Below are positions 18,780 through 30,693 of a DNA stretch of 64,000 nt, one piece after another. The notes below the pieces were generated by a model, which saw nothing but the letters and a program-made list of their open reading frames with translations, ran no database searches and was not told the DNA's origin. The DNA is from Nemertoderma westbladi (Eukaryota; Xenacoelomorpha; Nemertodermatida; Nemertodermatidae), in assembly GCA_032718475.1 (NCBI GenBank), contig JAUCBJ010007477.1, positions 62,001-126,000 of the forward strand, written 5' to 3'. Position 1 is the first letter of the stretch, and each line of letters starts with the position of its first letter. The translations under genes and the position numbers were made by a program.

Positions 18780-19274
18780 TCAAAATATCCCGGGTCTTGC
18801 CATACACACAACATTTCGTGTGTAAAAAACGCAAAATGTTATGATATTAGAACTAGTTTTACCCCGACGATAAAACTGCACAAGAATATTATTAAATAAC
18901 TCCGGCTCATATTTCACCTCCACATTATAATAATTATCTAAAAAATGAAACCCAACCGTTTTCATTAATTTGCTATAGTCTATGTCTAGATTGTTAATAA
19001 TATAAGTTTGGCTATTGATTGAAATAAAAGTTAGTTTATAATCAGTATGCTTATATATATACTTAATAATTTTTTTTATTTTAGGTGATTTACCGAGTAC
19101 AGTGACCTTACCGCTCGGGAAAAAGAGACACGTCCATCCGCAAATTTTGGCGATATATTGAAAAGGCTTTAAGATGAGTTTTCCATTTCGAATTCGTTTA
19201 GCCAGCACATCGAATGATATGCACCCATCACCCAACCTCAAACTTATATTACTGTTGACAACGCTAAAAGACAT
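18780..19274 (-). pseudogene. TBP-like protein, copy B (3'-truncated)
   Basis: 164 residues. MSFSVVNSNISLRLGDGCIS and then FDVLAKRIRNGKLILKPFQY align well with the first TBP repeat (N-terminal strand, helix, NPKRF-like site), LFFPSGKVTVLGKS with the SGK-TGAK turn, and VKYEPELFNNILVQFYR with the YEPELFPG-YR hallmark of the second repeat. It stops after CVFYTRNVVCMARPGIF, so the final helix seen in copy A is missing, replaced by the repeats at 18779 and below. It overlaps pPolB by 11 bases. Protein similarity to copy A is modest, so the pair is an old family feature and not a recent duplicate. Confidence 0.65.
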
Positions 19275-20712
19275 CGCAATCCGCTATTCTATAATGGGCG
19301 GCAGGCATATAAAGCTTAGGAGCGGGCGCTTTACGATCCAAATGTGTTTTATAATGGCCGTAAGGTAGACTTTCATTAGTCGATGTGTAGTACCTTTTAT
19401 CTTCCCACAGTGTTAGCGATTTTTTTCTTTGTGAAACGGTGTATATTTTATGTAAATTAGATTGAAACCTTTGACTGTATTCGTAATGCTCGCTAACCTC
19501 GTTATATACTTTTAAATATGATTCGTGGGAGAGTTTCTTTTTTATAACCATTTTTCCTACGCCTTTAGCGGCACGTTTTGGAACTGACCCCCCGCGAAAG
19601 CTATAACATTTTGGTCTAAGTAAAATAACCTGGTCAAACGGGATAGACTTCCCTTCATCCTTTAAATATCTATATTTCCCTTTCTGTTCTACTGTATACA
19701 ACGGATGTGTAATAGGATAATTTGAACAGTCTAAAACTTTTTTTGATTGTAACGCAGATAAAAATTGGTGTTGGGATAAACCAACACACTGTAAAAAAAA
19801 AGAATCCGTGTCCCCACCTAACAAATTTATACTACAATTTAATTCGGCTTCCATGGGCTTTAACTTATCGTAGAAAAAAGTGTAGTAATCTAACTTTGAC
19901 AAGTCCAACACAGCTTGGCCTAAAAAAATAGGTTTATGCAAACAAACCGCAGTCTTAGATAGGACGTGACCTGATAATGAATCAGTGAACATAATTAAAT
20001 TTTCGTGATTCGGCTTGGATAATAATAAGTCACATTTCTCGATTGAATTACATAAGCGAAATGAGACACGGTCCCGTATATTCTCCATGCTTTTCCCGAA
20101 AAGCGCGCAATTTTTCTTTGCTGAGTGTTATATTCAATAAAATCCTTAAAAATGTAACCTTGCTTAAATCTAATAAGTTTATGAACTTTAATCAAGCGCA
20201 TACCATGATGAATATAAAAGCGCAATAATTTTAGATGCACACCGTACTCATACTTATCAAATTGGGTTAACATCAATTTTTTTGCTGGGCTATTGAAAAT
20301 TTTATCGCCATTATAATGTCGCCAAAGACTAATGCCTAATGTGTGGGCTGAGATACCTACTATCGAGTTTAATATGCTCCGGTGCAAATGGAAGCTCAGC
20401 TGTGGCATCATGAATAGTCATTGGGTATTCAAGGTCTACAATTGCGAAGTATCCATATATATCGTCAATTTCCAGACTCATGATATCGACACTATCAACA
20501 TCCAACCATTCAAAGTCAGAATAAGGAAGTTTCTCTGACAAAGAACCGCTATATAAACTGTTGAAATCTAAATTATATAAATGAGCTTCAGGTTTATTAG
20601 GGTCGTATGTTTCTGTGCCTGGTATATTCGCATTTGCCACATGAAGGTTGGTGTAAGAAACTCCACCCCTAATGGAATTTTCGAATGTTAAATACATTTC
20701 ATGGTCTGCAAG

Positions 20713-23700
20713 TATGGCGTCTGATTTGAGCCAAAATACCTTAGAATTACAAATGTGTACCTTACATTTTTCATTAGCTTATATTTATAAGCATCGCTTA
20801 AAAGTATGGTATTTTATTTCATTTGAATTTATACATCGCTTAAAAGTAAGCTATGTTTATGTAGTTGACATTAATAAATCGCTTAAAAGTAAGGTATTTT
20901 TTACAAGTTCTGTTAAAACATCGCTTAAAAGTAAGCTATGTTTATGTAGTTGACTTTATTAAATTGCTTTAAATATGGTATTTAATTGCAGTTCTGTTCC
21001 AACATTGCTTAAAATTGTTTGCAGTAATATAGTTTAAAGTAAGCGATGTTTATACAGTGTCGTTTAAACATAGTTTAAAGTAAGCGATGTTTTTACAGTG
21101 TCATTTAAACATAGTTTAAAGTAAGCTATGTTTTTACAGTGTCGTTTAAACATAGTTTAAAGTAAGCTATGTTTTTACAGTGTCGTTTAAACATAGTTTA
21201 AAGTAAGCTATGTTTTTGCAGTGTTTTATCCAATCAAATGCATTGTTGACAATATCTGCAATTAGTAAATAGATCACAAGAGGGCGCTGTTGAGCAATTG
21301 TTGTATTCCAGTATATGAACAGCTAGATCGAATTTCTGATATGTAGGGTACACGGTAAGGACAGTACGGTTAACAGTATACAGTAGTTACACTGCAGTAC
21401 GTACAGCATCCGAAAATTTCATCTCGGAAATTGTTAACCTAATACGGAGGTGCCAACAAATTTCAGAAGATGAGACATTTTCAAACTTAAATATAATAGT
21501 ATTGTAGTAAATATATAAAGTATTGGCCACAATCATCTACAACACATAACCGAATGTAATTCTTCTGCCTTGTAATGGTATGTTACCAATGCAGCTGTTG
21601 TTGGTGTATTATTCACCTATTGGGCCATTGTATTTGCTAGTTCATGACAAATACATGGTGAAATTGGAAGTTCTAGAGAAACATCGACTTAATGAAATGG
21701 TGATAAAACATTTTGGTTTTATTTATAACTAATATAGTTATAATTAAAAAGGTTCCTATTTAAGAAAACATAATATTTGGGCCCATTAAACTTGAATAAA
21801 TTTAAATAAATATAATAATTGTCACATTACGAGCAAATTATCCTCGCAAAGCTTTACTTTTCCACAGCTTTTCTTTCTATTATGATATCATAATTAATAG
21901 TATCGGAAGGTATATACTTCATTGGGTATGGAAATTAGTCAATAATATGTGAAAGTTATTTACCTTTGTTTGTTACACATAAAATATCTGACAAGTGGGT
22001 GGTGAAAAAAACAGCCTTTATTGTGTCTAAAACATTTAAATACTTAATGTGTGCTGGTTATGATTAATTTTGAAAATTGAACTTTTAAATTGAATAATAT
22101 ATACTGAAGAAGGCATGGGTGGGATCCGAAACTTGTCATGCATGTTTCCCTTATCCATGTTACTACTCATGATTCATTTCAAGCACCCATCTTTTATCAG
22201 ACGCTTGCAGTGATGTTCTGAAGTATGGCGATTTTTGAAAGTTTCAATTTTCCAGATGATGGTATGGAAGTCTGACTTGCTGGTGGTACATGAAAATTGT
22301 ACCACAGAACCCACCTTTGGTATATCTAACTATTTACTAAATGTTTTGGGCTACCCACTAATCAGACCACTCTAACTCAAGCCTCAAAAATACAAAATTT
22401 GTCGAAAAGTCCAATCTTTGCCCATATAGAAAAGTTGGTCTGACAAGTGGGTGGTATTTATTCATGGTTTTAATGTGTATGAGACCTATTTATGTGTACA
22501 ATAAACATAAAATGACACTCCACCCACTATAGTCAGAAAGATTTCCTGTAGATTTCATTGGGGATATGTTCGAGTAAATCGCAAACTTTGAACTGCAATA
22601 TCTCGAAAACCAATACACCATCATCAGAAATATTTCATCAGGTGTCATTTTATACCATTTCCGACCATATATCCAAAAATAAACGAAATCGATGACCCCA
22701 TGCCACCGTGATTTATCGAATTTGGATGGAATTACCCCGTACTGTCCGTACCGTGTCCCTTCATATCAGAAATTCGATTTTGCTGATCGAATACTGGAAT
22801 ACAACAATTGCTCAACAGCGCCCTCTCGTGATCTATTTACTAATTGCAGATATTGTCAACAACGCATTTGATTGGACAAAACACTGCAAAAACATAGCTT
22901 ACTTTAAACTATGTTTAAACGACACTGTAAAAACATCGCTTACTTTAAACTATGTTTAAACGACACTGTCAAAAACATAGCTTACTTTAAACTATGTTTA
23001 AACGAAACTGTAAAAACATCGCTTACTTTAAACTATATTACTGCATAAACACATACTTCATTTTAAGCAATGTTGGAAGAGAACTGCAATTAAATAAATG
23101 TGGCTGGCCACGAGAAAAGGGACCTTATGTCACCGGAGGTCGATTTTGAGTTATTAGGCCTATGAGATGCAGAATTTTCCAGAGATTTTAACAAAAAAAA
23201 CGGTGTCTCAATATCTATTTCCAAAAAAAAGTTATAGCGATATATGTGAAGGTGAATCGGGTAGCAAAAAAGATTTTATTAATAGCGGTTATAATAAGCG
23301 ATTATTAAAAAAAATGGAAAATATTAATAATATCATAGCGATTCTTACTATATAGTTAGGCAGCTCAATGTTATTCGGCTTTTTATACAACATTTAACAC
23401 TTTGAAACTATTAATATTGTTCATGAACTATTTTAAAAAAAAATTTTGCAAAATTTTTTTTTAATTTAAAATTTTTTCAAAAAGATAAATTTTTTTAACA
23501 AAATTTAAAATTATCTGTATTTTGAATTCTTTATTAGGATTATAAAATTTAAGAACTAACGAAGACAAAATTAAGAAAATGACAGCCATATCGCATTTAA
23601 AAAATAACTGTAGGCCTACAGTACCTACATATTACAGTAGTACAATTACAATTTATTACAGTCCTAAATTCAGACATGAAAACCCTAAGACAGTGTTATA

Positions 23701-24269
23701 TACAACACTGCAACATCTTATATTGCTTCCTGTAATTAGTTATTTCCTAGGTATCTTGAATATCAGAACCAATTTGAATTTCCCTCATCGTTTTATGCAT
23801 TTCTAAATTGATAATCCAATTAAATTTGTTCAAAAATAGAGGGAAACTTTAAACGCGATTATCTCAGAATCAGGTTTTGCGACATAAGGTCCCTTTTCTC
23901 GTGGCCAGCCACAAATACCTTATTTAAAGCGATTTATTACAGTCAATTACATAAACATAGCTTTCTTTTAAGCGATGTTTTAACAGAACTTGTAAAAAAT
24001 ATCTTAATTTTAAGCAATTTAATAAAGTCAACTACATAAACATAGCTTACTTTTAAGCAATGTTTTAACAGAACTTGTAAAAAATACCATACTTTTAAGC
24101 GATTTATTAAAGTCAACTACGTAAAACATAGCTTACTTTTAAGCGATGTATAAATTCAAATGCAATAAAATACCATACTTTTAAGCGATGCTTATAAATA
24201 TAAGCTAATGAAAAATGTAAGGTACACATTTGTAATTCTAAGGTATTTTGGCTCAAATTAGACGCCATA
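20713..24269. mobile_element. 3,557-bp DNA transposon with about 0.6-kb inverted repeats
   Basis: Termini are TATGGCGTCT...AGACGCCATA, flanked by a 6-bp duplication TGCAAG (20707-20712, 24270-24275). The related polymerase fragment at 49737-50166 carries the uninterrupted site. The arms run about 20713-21320 and 22795-24269 (the right arm contains the MITE at 23100-23912). They are made of tandem subunits: outer ones with CGCTTAAAAGTA, inner ones of about 44 bases with AACATAGTTTAAAGTAAGC followed by TATGTTTTTACAGTGTCGTT. The 1.5-kb middle shows no transposase frame. It is non-autonomous; superfamily undetermined. Confidence 0.85.
23100..23912. mobile_element. Nested 813-bp MITE
   Basis: A perfect 32-bp terminal inverted repeat starts GTGGCTGGCCACGAGAAAAG. 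Flanking AAAT (23096-23099 and 23913-23916) suggests a 4-bp target duplication. It sits in the right arm of the larger transposon; the left arm has no equivalent sequence. The terminal ten bases are themselves palindromic (GTGGC-TGGCCAC). No coding frame of note. Confidence 0.85.
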
Positions 24270-27179
24270 TGCAAGTAGACGAATATGTGACTTGGAAAAT
24301 CTCATACCCGCGTCCCAACTAACCCCCGCCATCGTGTAATAGTTCGACACCTCAAGCGAATAATGTTTAGTACAATATGCACGAAAATTTTCAAAAATAT
24401 CGGCTAGCAGCAACACGTCAAGATGTAAGTAAGCTTCCAAATAATCAAAAAGTGTCTTACATTGAAATTGCTCCCACGAAAGATGTGCAAATGTATATTC
24501 TTCAGGGCTAATAGATGATAATGTTAATTCACTGCAAAACTCTTTTGGATGCGGTAATTTAGTATCCCCCAATTTACTTAAGGAATCGACATATTCGTAA
24601 GGAAAAACTGACTTATGGCGTAAAATTTCGTCGGTAACATTTGGATATAATTTTCTCATTTGCTTCACGGTGTGTGGAATAATGGTTGTTAAATCTGACA
24701 CATCTTTTGTCAAAAACCCAGCCAAAGCAGAAAGGGAAAATCCCATAAACGCGAATGAATCAATAAACTGTATAGTTATTGATTTGCTGGTTGGGAGCCC
24801 TCTTACGTCCTTTTCTGGAATAGCATAACCAAGCACGCTAAGTGCTTCTGACGTTGGAATATCGATGCGGAGTGAGATATATCTTTCAGTATTTTTTGCA
24901 ATGGTTTCAATGTTCCAATTTTTATATTTACTACCAGCAAACCCTTTTTGTAAAATTAAATGTGAATCATAAAAAAAAAAAATTATGACAGACAACTGGG
25001 AATAGGTGACATTTAACGCTTAATTGTTTATTACAGGAAATACACGCCGCACCAATGAAAGCCCCGTTGTAATGGTTGTGATGCATCACACTTGGATTTA
25101 TATCTTTCCGAAAAAATGATTTACAATTAAAGCAATTTGTGGTACGCATATAAGCTTGGTATTGTGTGTGATCCAGGTGTTTGGGGTGGTGTGTGTTAAA
25201 GGTAGACCATTCATAACACTTAAATAAATCAAAAACCAGACTATCGATAAAATTCTGTACCGAGTTATTATCGATATTTTGTCTAAATGTAGACAAAAAA
25301 TAATTTGGGGGGTTAATTAATTCACCGTTGGAGACAATCAAATATGAAACAGCCGACGGGAGATGTTCGGCTATATAATATTTTTTTACATTATTTGTTG
25401 GGGCTAGTACCACTTCGAAATCCATATATACTATGAAAGGTGTGCTCACAGACTTATAGTAATTAGTAAAGCGTAAATTCAGTTTAGATGGCATCTCCTC
25501 TATTTGGCGCCCGTCTTGCCAACACCCTAATCTATGGCGTTCTAACGCATTTGGACTGTAGAAACCGCGAATACACCACTCACAACGATGACAATGATAC
25601 TCGCTATTGCCTTCCCCACGACCATTAAATAATCTATTTAAGTTAGAAACCCCGACGATGTGATTTGTTGAGGTTAAATTTTGACGTTCAATAAGCAATA
25701 AATTTAGCAATCTTTTGCCTTCAGCTTTTTTAGCGCTTGGTTGCCGTAGAAAGGAAATTTTTTCACTACTTCTATCAAAATACAATAAATTTATTAAATA
25801 ATTTGGATTATTTTTTTCAAACTTTAGAATATTTAGTTTCCATGATAGGGTAGAGTCTAATTCGCTTAAATTAAAAAACCCTAAATACTGATTATAAGAA
25901 CTTTGGCGTGAAACATGGCGCAGTGTGTGATCATCCGATATATGTTTTGAAAATTTTGCTGTCAGGACCGCCCACTTAAAACATTCACCTTCATTACACG
26001 GTACATTTATTATACAATGTTTATTTTTTAATTTTGTTGGGATTGATTGGTTGGCATCACCGCTATGTCCGAAACGATATACCGATCGCAAGTATGACGC
26101 AATAGTAAGTTTGATGCGCGATAGAGTTACAAGTTTCCAGCCGCTACCCCGCCTAATAAATTGCGATATTTTTTCACCGATATGGGAAATGACTGTGTAG
26201 TACCATTCGTCAGAATCCGAGCTATTTTCAATATAATTATCTGTACCGATCGAAGTAAAATGGAATTCTTCTTGTAGAGTATAATTAGCATCATCGCGTT
26301 CCATTATCACCGAAGCAATTAACCACACTTTATAAAACATATCAATAAAAGCCGATGCCGCCGTGTTAAAAGCGCGTGAAGCATATAACCCCATATAATT
26401 TAAATAATTCGGCACATCTGGATACATCTCATTAGATGACACATTATGGGTATATTCCTGAACGCGTGATTCGTGGCATGTTTTTGATAGATGAAAACCT
26501 TCGTTCGGTGTATCTGAGCTGTTTGTAATGCTTACAGGCGAACCAACGTTGAGATCCGGTTGAAATGTCGGTTCTGATTGTTTTTGGTTATGTTTGCGTT
26601 TGCGGGAATTGTAATGGTTTTGATGGCAACTATGTTCGATATATGAATCGAAGTTTTCAAAATCATCAGAGCATGTCGGGCAGGATAGCGTGTAACCGCA
26701 GTAGGTGTAATTCGGACGAGACAACCCGCAACATCTATTACTGTGAAATATTGCTATTCTTTCGAGTACAGTAGTTCGGCAATTACAATTATCGCAAACA
26801 TACCCATCGAAATGTGTGCGTAAATGCCGTAAATAATTTTTCTTAAGTATAGTACAACCGCAAAAAACGCAATTAATCTCCATCATTATAATTATTATTA
26901 TTACGATTATAATATATTTATTAACGTAGGTACAGAAAACATATTTACAATATGCCGATGAAAGAGATGCGGCAGATTTTATGTAGATAAATATATCCAA
27001 TACCCAGTCAACCAGCCACCCACGCTAGAAACCGTTTAACCAACCAAAATTTACTGAACTGACATTATCCTATTTATATGCTCTATTAACTATGTTGTAT
27101 AATCGCGTGTAAGAGTATTGAAATAGTATTGACATGTGTCACCACCCGAGTTTGGTGTTATGCGTTTAATGTCACATAT

Positions 27180-27812
27180 TTAATATGCGCGGTAAAATGC
27201 CGAATTAATCTCTTCCCCATACGGCGTTAAATTCGTCGGTAAAACCCCAAAATAATCATCCGAATAAATATTAGAAACGTAGAGTATTGCCGCATTACAT
27301 TGTTGGCATATAAGCTGGCATATTTTATCGCCCGATGTTACAACGTATTCCTTAGATGTGTTGTTAATCAATATAATTACAAGTTGATCTATATTACCGC
27401 GCGCGACGCTGGAATCGACCGCACATTCTGCAACATCAATGCCAATTTTTGCCAAGCTAAAAGTCGGTGTAATTCTTCCAAAATAATTGGCGGGTAAATA
27501 TATTTTAACACCCGTCTCAATTAACATTCGTGAGTGCGGCTCTATTGTTCTATTCACGGCGCTATATATGTCAATCCCAGCTGGACTATATGAACCGCAT
27601 ACAGGCGCCCGAGCTGCTGGGCTTAACAATTCAATTTTAATTGGAATAATTGAATTAGGACCGCGGTAACTATTTTCAGCTTGTATTATTGGAAACATTT
27701 TTTCATTACGACGTATTTTACCTAAAAAAATACCAAAAAGAAAGGTAACAATGAAAAATATATTTGAAAAAATAATCTTATCTATAGACTCAAGCTGCCC
27801 TAGTATTGCCAT
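27180..27812 (-). CDS. dUTPase-like protein with N-terminal membrane segment
   Basis: 210 residues. Hydrophobic residues about 14-30 (IIFSNIFFIVTFLFGIF) form a likely membrane anchor, followed by RR/K. Trimeric dUTPase motifs: I, AGIDIYS (78-84); II, GRITPTFSLA (112-121); IV, GDKICQLI (161-168). Motif III (around 130-142, CAVDSSVARGNI) keeps an Asp but has lost the aromatic residue normally next to the RG, with one extra residue. The glycine-rich motif V is not visible. dUTPases hydrolyse dUTP and limit uracil in DNA; the changed motif III makes activity doubtful. It lies upstream of pPolB on the same strand and diverges from the PC4-like gene. Confidence 0.75.
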   Translation of the reverse strand: MAILGQLESIDKIIFSNIFFIVTFLFGIFLGKIRRNEKMFPIIQAENSYRGPNSIIPIKIELLSPAARAPVCGSYSPAGIDIYSAVNRTIEPHSRMLIETGVKIYLPANYFGRITPTFSLAKIGIDVAECAVDSSVARGNIDQLVIILINNTSKEYVVTSGDKICQLICQQCNAAILYVSNIYSDDYFGVLPTNLTPYGEEINSAFYRAY

Positions 27813-28406
27813 GTCGCTTAATCAATAATATTTTGACCAATGGGTATATTTATAATGGGTGTGTCTTTAAAATGTCGTTCGCGCGCCGCAATCGTTCGTT
27901 TTTAGTAAAAATGATTACAGAAAAATATCTATCGGGAGAGAAAAGTTTGCGATGCCAACATTAAATTAAATTCGCTCATGCTTAAAATTATGAAACTTCT
28001 AAGAAGCTACACAGTTAATACAGTTGACGTCAATCAATTTAACCGTGAGTAATATTCTGCGGAATTTCTGGGGTGTGTCTTATAAAAATTTATATAGACC
28101 GCATTAATCGCCACCGCAAGCTGTTACCACTTACGTCAACCAATTTAAGCGTAAATAAATATTTCCCTCGAAATTTGTAGGAAGTTTTTCAAAAAAATTC
28201 TCTCAGGACAATAGCGATTAATCCGGTTGAATGGTTAAAATATACCCGTTTTCCCGATAGCCCATCATTATATTATAAATACGTCGTAAATATACTTTAT
28301 TTCGTCATTCGGGTTAATTCATTCATTATCATATTTTTCGCACATTGTATAGCGTGATATTATTGTATTTTTATTTTTACACTTAATTATTAATATTTCG
28401 CAAAAT
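27813..28406. promoter_or_regulatory. Divergent intergenic region, dUTPase / PC4-like gene
   Basis: About 590 bases between two diverging genes, so it should hold both promoters. It contains two loosely repeated stretches (around 28010-28110 and 28120-28200, both with AC-GTCAA-CAATTTAA) and TATA-like runs (ATTATAAATACG at about 28272; TATATTTATAATG at about 27846). No gene seen. Confidence 0.4.
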
Positions 28407-29729
28407 TTGTTGATGGAATCTGTGAAACCATCACAACCAAAAATGATGTCATTAAGCGGTAGCTCTACTGATAGCGCGCCCGCCCCATACGTATCGGTGA
28501 TTACAGGTAAGAGTGTGTGGGGCCTCGAGTGTTTGGGGGAAGGAATAGAAATAAAAGCATTTAACGGGAAATACGTTCGATTCAACCGTTGGGGTGATAC
28601 CAAAGGACGCAACATCGTGCAAGAATCGGTAAGTCTTACTTACCAGAACATAAGATTCCTGTTTGACTTCCTCAATTATAATAAAATAGCCGTTGAATAT
28701 TACAAGGAATACACATACAATACACAATACAGGAATACACAATACAATTTGCTTATAACACCGATAAATCATGCGTACTTACGCATTGGGAAAAACGGCG
28801 CATCAATTTTTATCTCGCGAAAAATTCTAGATGTCTTACAAAGCATCTACGGCAAAGTCGTTCTTTCCCGTATTGAACCAAAAAAGAAGGAAATTCATGA
28901 TGAGAATTTTATGGAGTTCGAAGATTGTGGGTACATTGGATATATCTACGACTTTGAAGGGCAACGATTTGTCGGCGTTTGGGAAGCGGATGATATAGGT
29001 AGACAGCGGAAGGGTGTTCTATATTACGATGGGTTGAATCTCAGAGCGGATGAATTCTGTTTGCTCGACTTTAACATAGATAAGAATGTTAACGAGAATA
29101 TCGATGAGGTTAGTATGAGGTACACATCAACCGTTAACAAAAACGGGATATATTTGTCCCACAACTTCGACACCAAGGTTATTTTCATCCCTCGAAACAA
29201 CACAAATGTCAAGATAATTAAGCAATTACAGAAGTACGCGGACCACGATATTCCGTCTGGGTGTGAGTTTCTACCGATTAAAAAGTTAGTTGTTGAGGCT
29301 GCGATTGATGAATTAGTGGACGAGGAACTAATGAAAGTGGTAATGCCGAACAACGCTAGTCAGCTGAAGACGTCCGAAGCAGTAAAAGTCGCTGCTAAGA
29401 AAATGGATGAGAAAAAAATCTGGTTGCCTGCGATTGCAGAAAATGAACGGGTAGACGGCGCTGAAAAAAAGAATGATTATAAGGATATTGATACCCTCGT
29501 TGGGGGTGTGAGCGCTCAGATGAAGATGAAAACACCTAAAGCCATGAAAGAACAAGCGCTTAAGCGAAAAATTGATCTCATCGTGAATAAAACACCTAGC
29601 TATGAGTATGAAGATATCAGCGACTTCGAAGAGGACATCGTCAATGATACGGATGATGGTGAAGACATTTTCAATGAAATCGAGACTAATGGGCAACCTC
29701 AAATAAAGAAGAATAAACATTCAGTGTGA
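28407..29729 (+). CDS. PC4-like ssDNA-binding candidate with acidic tail (element B)
   Basis: An intact 440-residue frame. First repeat, about residues 25-90: WGLECLGEGIEIKAFNGKYV then RFNRWG and VSLTYQNIRFLFDFL, a PC4-like strand-turn-helix pattern. Second, about 170-220: GYIGYIYDFEGQRFVGVWEA then YYDGLNLRADEF. A long linker follows, then a strongly acidic C-terminus (YEDISDFEEDIVNDTDDGED) ending in a short lysine patch. Acidic tails are common in replication ssDNA-binding proteins. Same layout as 12166-13176 in element A. Its C-terminal part is duplicated at 30694-31089 and, inverted, at 35409-36470. Alternative: an unrelated early regulatory protein. Confidence 0.5.
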   Translation: MLMESVKPSQPKMMSLSGSSTDSAPAPYVSVITGKSVWGLECLGEGIEIKAFNGKYVRFNRWGDTKGRNIVQESVSLTYQNIRFLFDFLNYNKIAVEYYKEYTYNTQYRNTQYNLLITPINHAYLRIGKNGASIFISRKILDVLQSIYGKVVLSRIEPKKKEIHDENFMEFEDCGYIGYIYDFEGQRFVGVWEADDIGRQRKGVLYYDGLNLRADEFCLLDFNIDKNVNENIDEVSMRYTSTVNKNGIYLSHNFDTKVIFIPRNNTNVKIIKQLQKYADHDIPSGCEFLPIKKLVVEAAIDELVDEELMKVVMPNNASQLKTSEAVKVAAKKMDEKKIWLPAIAENERVDGAEKKNDYKDIDTLVGGVSAQMKMKTPKAMKEQALKRKIDLIVNKTPSYEYEDISDFEEDIVNDTDDGEDIFNEIETNGQPQIKKNKHSV

Positions 29730-29929
29730 ATCTTCGAGCGGTAGAAACTTTATTATATAAATAGACCATGTTTCTGGTTGGTGTCATGGTAACGGTTAAA
29801 TTATTATTTGTGGGTTTAATGAATTATCGATTGAAATAAAAATGTTATATAGATTTAGTTATTTATTTATTATACATGCATTTACCGGTATTTATTATTA
29901 TTATTATTATACATATTATTTATTATACA

Positions 29930-30370
29930 TGGATGTGGTTAGAGAAGATGAGATTGCAGAGGATGAGATTGTGGAGGATGATGAGAGTATCGAGGATGAT
30001 GAGATTGTGGAGGATGGAGATGATAATGAGAACGAAATGATACTGGTAGCAATGTATGTTGACAGAAAAAGAAGAAGCGCGAGTGCAGAGATTGTTAGAG
30101 CCTAGGAATGCGTGGGAGGTGATAGAAAAAAAGTATTATATGGAGGAAGAGGCGAAGAAAAACAAGAGTGTGTGGGGGGAAGATTGGGAGTTGGAGATGG
30201 CGGCTGAGGGGGATAGGAGAGCAAAGGAGGCTGAGAGGTGCGCGCGGGAGAAGGCAATGGAAGAAAGGATTGAGATGTTGATGGGAATGTTAGAGATGTT
30301 AGGCGGTGGCGGAGGTAATGGCAATAATGTGGTGGATGTAGATAGCGAGGATAGTGGGATAAATGGGTGA
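29930..30370 (+). pseudogene. Acidic coiled-coil protein, copy 1 (frameshifted)
   Basis: Two overlapping frames: 29930-30050 gives an Asp/Glu-rich start (DEIAEDEIVEDD...ILVAMYV), and 30065-30370 continues with EEARVQRLLEPRNAWEVIEK, then WGEDWELEMAAEGDRR, AERCAREKAMEERIEML and an acidic end with DSEDSGING. The uninterrupted homologue is at 56263-56703. One frameshift lies near 30050. Downstream of the PC4-like gene in all copies. Confidence 0.7.
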
Positions 30371-30429
30371 GGTGGTGGAAGAAATTTTAAAATAGTAATG
30401 GTGATGGATTTAAGTATAATAATCAAATT

Positions 30430-30690
30430 TGTTGGTATAATGATAATATTATAAATACAATAACCTTACTTCGCCGTAGCTCGCCCCACAACTCATTAAT
30501 GGCGCCCATATGCTAAGGCTTCACTCGCTTCATGGCTCGCCCCATTTTTTCAATGTTGGAAAGGAATGAAGGGGATGTTGGGTGATGGTGGTAGTGGTAA
30601 TGATGTTGTGGATGAGGAAGAAGATTGGGTAGATTATATACCACCACCACCTACCGAAAATTAATGTAAGTAATAATTTCAAGGAACAAG
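30430..30690. repeat. Copies of the GGCTCGCCCCA repeat
   Basis: Contains CTTCGCCGTAGCTCGCCCCA and CTTCATGGCTCGCCCCATTT, members of a short repeat also seen at 31800-32075, 34495-34670, 38130-38160 and 56050-56200, usually next to acidic coiled-coil genes. Bases 30560-30660 repeat part of the coiled-coil gene's acidic 3' end (GGGGATGTTGGGTGATGGTGG). Confidence 0.65.
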
Positions 30691-30693
30691 GAA

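Larger units (their letters stand above)
19264..26886 (-). pseudogene. Protein-primed DNA polymerase B (element B), interrupted
   Basis: The start is at 26886 or 26883 (MMEINCVFCGC). The N-terminal fingers, YMDFEVVL (exo I), the HNH-like Cys/His knot, LSWEQF...YLHLDVLLLADIF (exo III), DFNSLYSGSL (motif A) and GGDTDS (motif C) are present. Breaks: a frameshift in an A/T homopolymer near 24970-24980; a 3,557-bp transposon at 20713-24269; a frameshift near 20332; and a deletion near 20095-20110 that removes most of motif B (residues corresponding to KLLNNS of copy A). Losing motif B would abolish catalysis. It is flanked by dUTPase upstream and overlaps the TBP-like gene at its 3' end. Confidence 0.9.

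Noticed and set aside
20672-20953. 93-codon plus-strand frame at the transposon's left arm
   Set aside because: Made of the arm's tandem subunits and antisense polymerase codons.
22708-22959. Frame in the right arm of the 3.56-kb transposon
   Set aside because: Crosses arm repeats; no motif; the mirror arm lacks an equivalent frame.
20980-23095. Inner part of the 3.56-kb transposon as a separate nested element
   Set aside because: The inner and outer subrepeats are continuous in both arms once the MITE is set aside, and I found no target duplication at 20980/23095.
30136-30426. Pro/Ser/Thr-rich minus-strand frame (with counterparts at 31295-31621, 34666-34959 and 56451-56741)
   Set aside because: Antisense shadow of the Glu-rich coiled-coil genes; the composition follows from GAG/GAA codons read backwards.
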